Shown here in pieces: positions 5,307 to 6,727 of a stretch of 6,727 nucleotides of DNA. The position numbers and the translations under genes are program-made. This stretch comes from Dehalococcoidia bacterium (lineage in GTDB: Bacteria; Chloroflexota; Dehalococcoidia; Dehalococcoidales; Fen-1064), in the NCBI GenBank assembly GCA_003153075.1, contig PMBW01000199.1, positions 1 to 6,727 of the forward strand, read 5' to 3'. The stretch's first letter is position 1. Each line of letters opens with the position of its first letter. The notes beneath the pieces were generated by a model. It was not told the origin of the DNA and did not search any database. It worked only from the letters and a program-made list of their open reading frames with translations.

Positions 5307-6194
5307 TCACGGGACATGTTTCTTTTCCAGTTCGCGCCAGAATTCCATGCCGCGAATATTGTCGGAGATTTGCCTTCCGGCGGCAACCTGATGCAGGGCA
5401 TCATTCTGGTTATCGAAGAAATCCTGGTACACCTCGAACAGGGTATTTTGCACGGCGACGGTCGGGGATTCATTAGGCGCCCACATTTTCGCGCCGACTT
5501 CAGCGTAATCCTTGCCGGTAAAACCGCGCGGCCCCATACCCCAGATCGGTACTTGCGGCGCGCCGATATCTTTAAATAGCTTGCGCAGTGTTTCCTTGTT
5601 GCGTACACCGAATTTAGATTCAGGCGGACGGGAATGAGGGAGTATCACATCGACGCCCAGTTTCACACACCCTTTGGCACGGGCGACGACCTCTTCATCT
5701 CCGAGCAGGGCACCTGCTTCGATCCTGGCAATGATGATGAAGTCCTTATCTTTTTCATTGCGGGCTTCTACAACCGCGCCCATCTTGCCCAGATATTCGT
5801 CCTGTGACAGGACCTCAACCATATTATGCGCTACAGTAGTGCGCATGACCGGTTTGCGGTCGCTAATGGAAATACCGGCAGCCCCGGCCCGGATGACTTC
5901 CTGTGTAGTACGGTAGGCTGCCAGAGCGCCGCCGTAGCCGTCGTCAGCGCTGAGAATTAGCGGAATATTGATCGATTCGGCCATATATTTAGTGCAGTTG
6001 ATGACTTCAGGCGCCCAGCCCAGACCGATGGGCGGTAAACCGAGTTGAGCGATCGTGATTATACTGACCGGCATGAATACCGCTTTAAACCCGACAGTTT
6101 CCGCAACTTTTGTCGACATGCAATCGTAAACCACAGGCACCATGATGATTCCCGGCTCCTGTATTAAACGGCGCAGCATGGTTGTTTTATTCAT
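5307..6194 (-). CDS. Isocitrate lyase/PEP mutase superfamily protein, divergent active site
   Basis: A complete 295-residue protein with the layout of the 2-methylisocitrate lyase/PEP mutase branch: an N-terminal LLxxPG-like start (LRRLIQEPGIIMVPVVYD, 7-24), VGFKAVFM (34-41), SADDGYGG (82-89, usually DADTGYG), GAAGISISDRK (104-114, usually IEDQ), and IIIARIEA (usually ARTDA). The family cleaves or rearranges 2-oxo-acid-type substrates with Mg2+. Here the first metal-binding Asp is Ser82 and the Glu of IEDQ is Ser111. The lyase loop K(K/R)CGH is absent; the region reads RTTVAHN (118-124). The annotated reaction should therefore not be copied from the family name. GGAAGGT lies 7 bases before the ATG. 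It starts 113 bases after the isomerase-like gene and is followed by the aldolase gene in the same direction. Confidence 0.88.
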   Translation of the reverse strand: MNKTTMLRRLIQEPGIIMVPVVYDCMSTKVAETVGFKAVFMPVSIITIAQLGLPPIGLGWAPEVINCTKYMAESINIPLILSADDGYGGALAAYRTTQEVIRAGAAGISISDRKPVMRTTVAHNMVEVLSQDEYLGKMGAVVEARNEKDKDFIIIARIEAGALLGDEEVVARAKGCVKLGVDVILPHSRPPESKFGVRNKETLRKLFKDIGAPQVPIWGMGPRGFTGKDYAEVGAKMWAPNESPTVAVQNTLFEVYQDFFDNQNDALHQVAAGRQISDNIRGMEFWRELEKKHVP

Positions 6195-6242
6195 ATCTTC
6201 ACCTTCCGAATAATTAATGGATACACATTTTGTACAGTCGTT

Positions 6243-6270
6243 ATCATATCAAGGGAAATCATTTTTTGAA
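6243..6270 (-). promoter_or_regulatory. Possible promoter of the isocitrate-lyase-like gene
   Basis: On the minus strand TTCAAA (6270-6265), 16 bases, TATGAT (6248-6243). The -10 box is good and the -35 box moderate. It lies in the 113-base gap upstream of the gene and would give a leader of roughly 40 bases. Confidence 0.4.
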
Positions 6271-6291
6271 CCGCTTGAATAATAACTACTC

Positions 6292-6305
6292 CGCTGAATA
6301 CAGCG
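6292..6305 (-). terminator. Small hairpin after the isomerase-like gene
   Basis: CGCTG, a 4-base loop, CAGCG begins two bases after the stop codon. The stem is short and the following sequence is only moderately T-rich on the minus strand (TAGTTATTATT), so it may be a weak terminator or an mRNA-stabilising hairpin. Confidence 0.3.
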
Positions 6306-6307
6306 TA

Positions 6308-6727
6308 TTATTTCAATTCCCGCAGGCACCGGTTCAGGTAGCCTCTCCCCTCTGCCGCGATCCCCATCTGCCGGGACAATGGATACATAGCGGCGCCCAG
6401 AACGTGGGTATCCAGCGCTCCTTCATAACCTACCTTCTTCAGGTTCTTGAGGATCTTAAGCCAATCGATATCGCCTCTGCCGGGGGTTTGCTGTTCGGGC
6501 ACGGCGCGAACTTCTACTGTACGCGGACAATCGCGTAAGTGCGTGTGAACCAATCTTTTTCCCAGTCTTAAGACAGCCTCCGCAGGATCGTCTCCACCCC
6601 TGAACAGGTTGCTCGGGTCAAGATTGGCACCTAAAGCCGGCGATTTTATCTCATCTATCAGTTTTATTAACATCGCCGTGTTATAAATTGAATGGCCCCC
6701 GTGACATTCCATCGCAACGGTTATTCC
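6308..6727 (-). CDS. Sugar phosphate isomerase/epimerase (xylose-isomerase-like TIM barrel), C-terminal part
   Basis: Partial: the frame is open to the right edge, which supplies the N-terminal end of the 139 residues seen (GITVAMECHGG), so roughly half of a usual 270-300-residue protein is present. The visible blocks fit the AP-endonuclease-2/xylose-isomerase-like barrel: a Glu in AMECH, ANLDPSN, LVHTHLRD, then GDIDWLKILKNLKKVGYEGA near the end. Family members use a divalent metal to isomerise or epimerise sugars and related keto compounds. The place where most members have the last metal-ligand Glu (YxGxLSVE-like) reads GALDTHV here. It is the first gene in the visible part of the enzyme cluster, but its own start and promoter are outside the window. 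Confidence 0.83.
   Translation of the reverse strand, partial: GITVAMECHGGHSIYNTAMLIKLIDEIKSPALGANLDPSNLFRGGDDPAEAVLRLGKRLVHTHLRDCPRTVEVRAVPEQQTPGRGDIDWLKILKNLKKVGYEGALDTHVLGAAMYPLSRQMGIAAEGRGYLNRCLRELK

Noticed and set aside
1..6727. CRISPR arrays, tRNA or rRNA genes, transposase genes or insertion-sequence ends.
   Set aside because: I looked for regularly spaced repeats, clover-leaf-like segments and transposase motifs and saw none; the foreign left end shows no terminal repeats within the window.

Overview
This window reads almost entirely from the minus strand and carries three blocks. I recognise the families by eye from the protein sequences; no search was run. The host looks like an anaerobic-type monoderm bacterium. 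Support for that comes from strong AGGAGG-type ribosome binding sites, moderate base composition, an RHS core of the kind common in Chloroflexota (Dehalococcoidia) and Bacillota, and a heliorhodopsin, a family concentrated in monoderms. A Dehalococcoidia-like or clostridial-like host is my best guess, at low confidence.

Right block (4366-6727), in transcription order: the C-terminal part of a xylose-isomerase-like TIM-barrel sugar phosphate isomerase/epimerase that runs off the right edge; an isocitrate lyase/PEP mutase superfamily protein; and an HpcH/HpaI aldolase family protein. All three lie in the same orientation and suggest a small carbon-compound pathway. Each departs from its family at residues that normally bind metal or do catalysis, so the substrates cannot be read off the family names.

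Middle block (1345-4365): a 217-base non-coding region holds a near-consensus promoter (TTGACT, 17 bases, TAATAT). It drives an apparent four-gene unit: a heliorhodopsin (retinal-binding photoreceptor with the Schiff-base Lys240), an unrecognised five-helix membrane protein, a classical SDR oxidoreductase and a SOUL-family haem-binding protein. Gaps are 37-65 bases and every gene has its own good ribosome binding site. This is the most interesting part: a light-sensor operon in which a small unknown membrane protein is the nearest neighbour and possible partner of the rhodopsin.

Left block (1-1344): a visibly more AT-rich, foreign-looking end. Directly after the SOUL stop codon comes the C-terminal part of an RHS protein without any 5' end or start codon. 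It ends in a TNT-type (NAD+ glycohydrolase) toxin domain and is followed 31 bases later by a small probable immunity gene. This looks like a displaced RHS toxin tip plus its immunity gene, joined to the end of the heliorhodopsin operon by recombination. Positions 1-82 hold no gene I can support.
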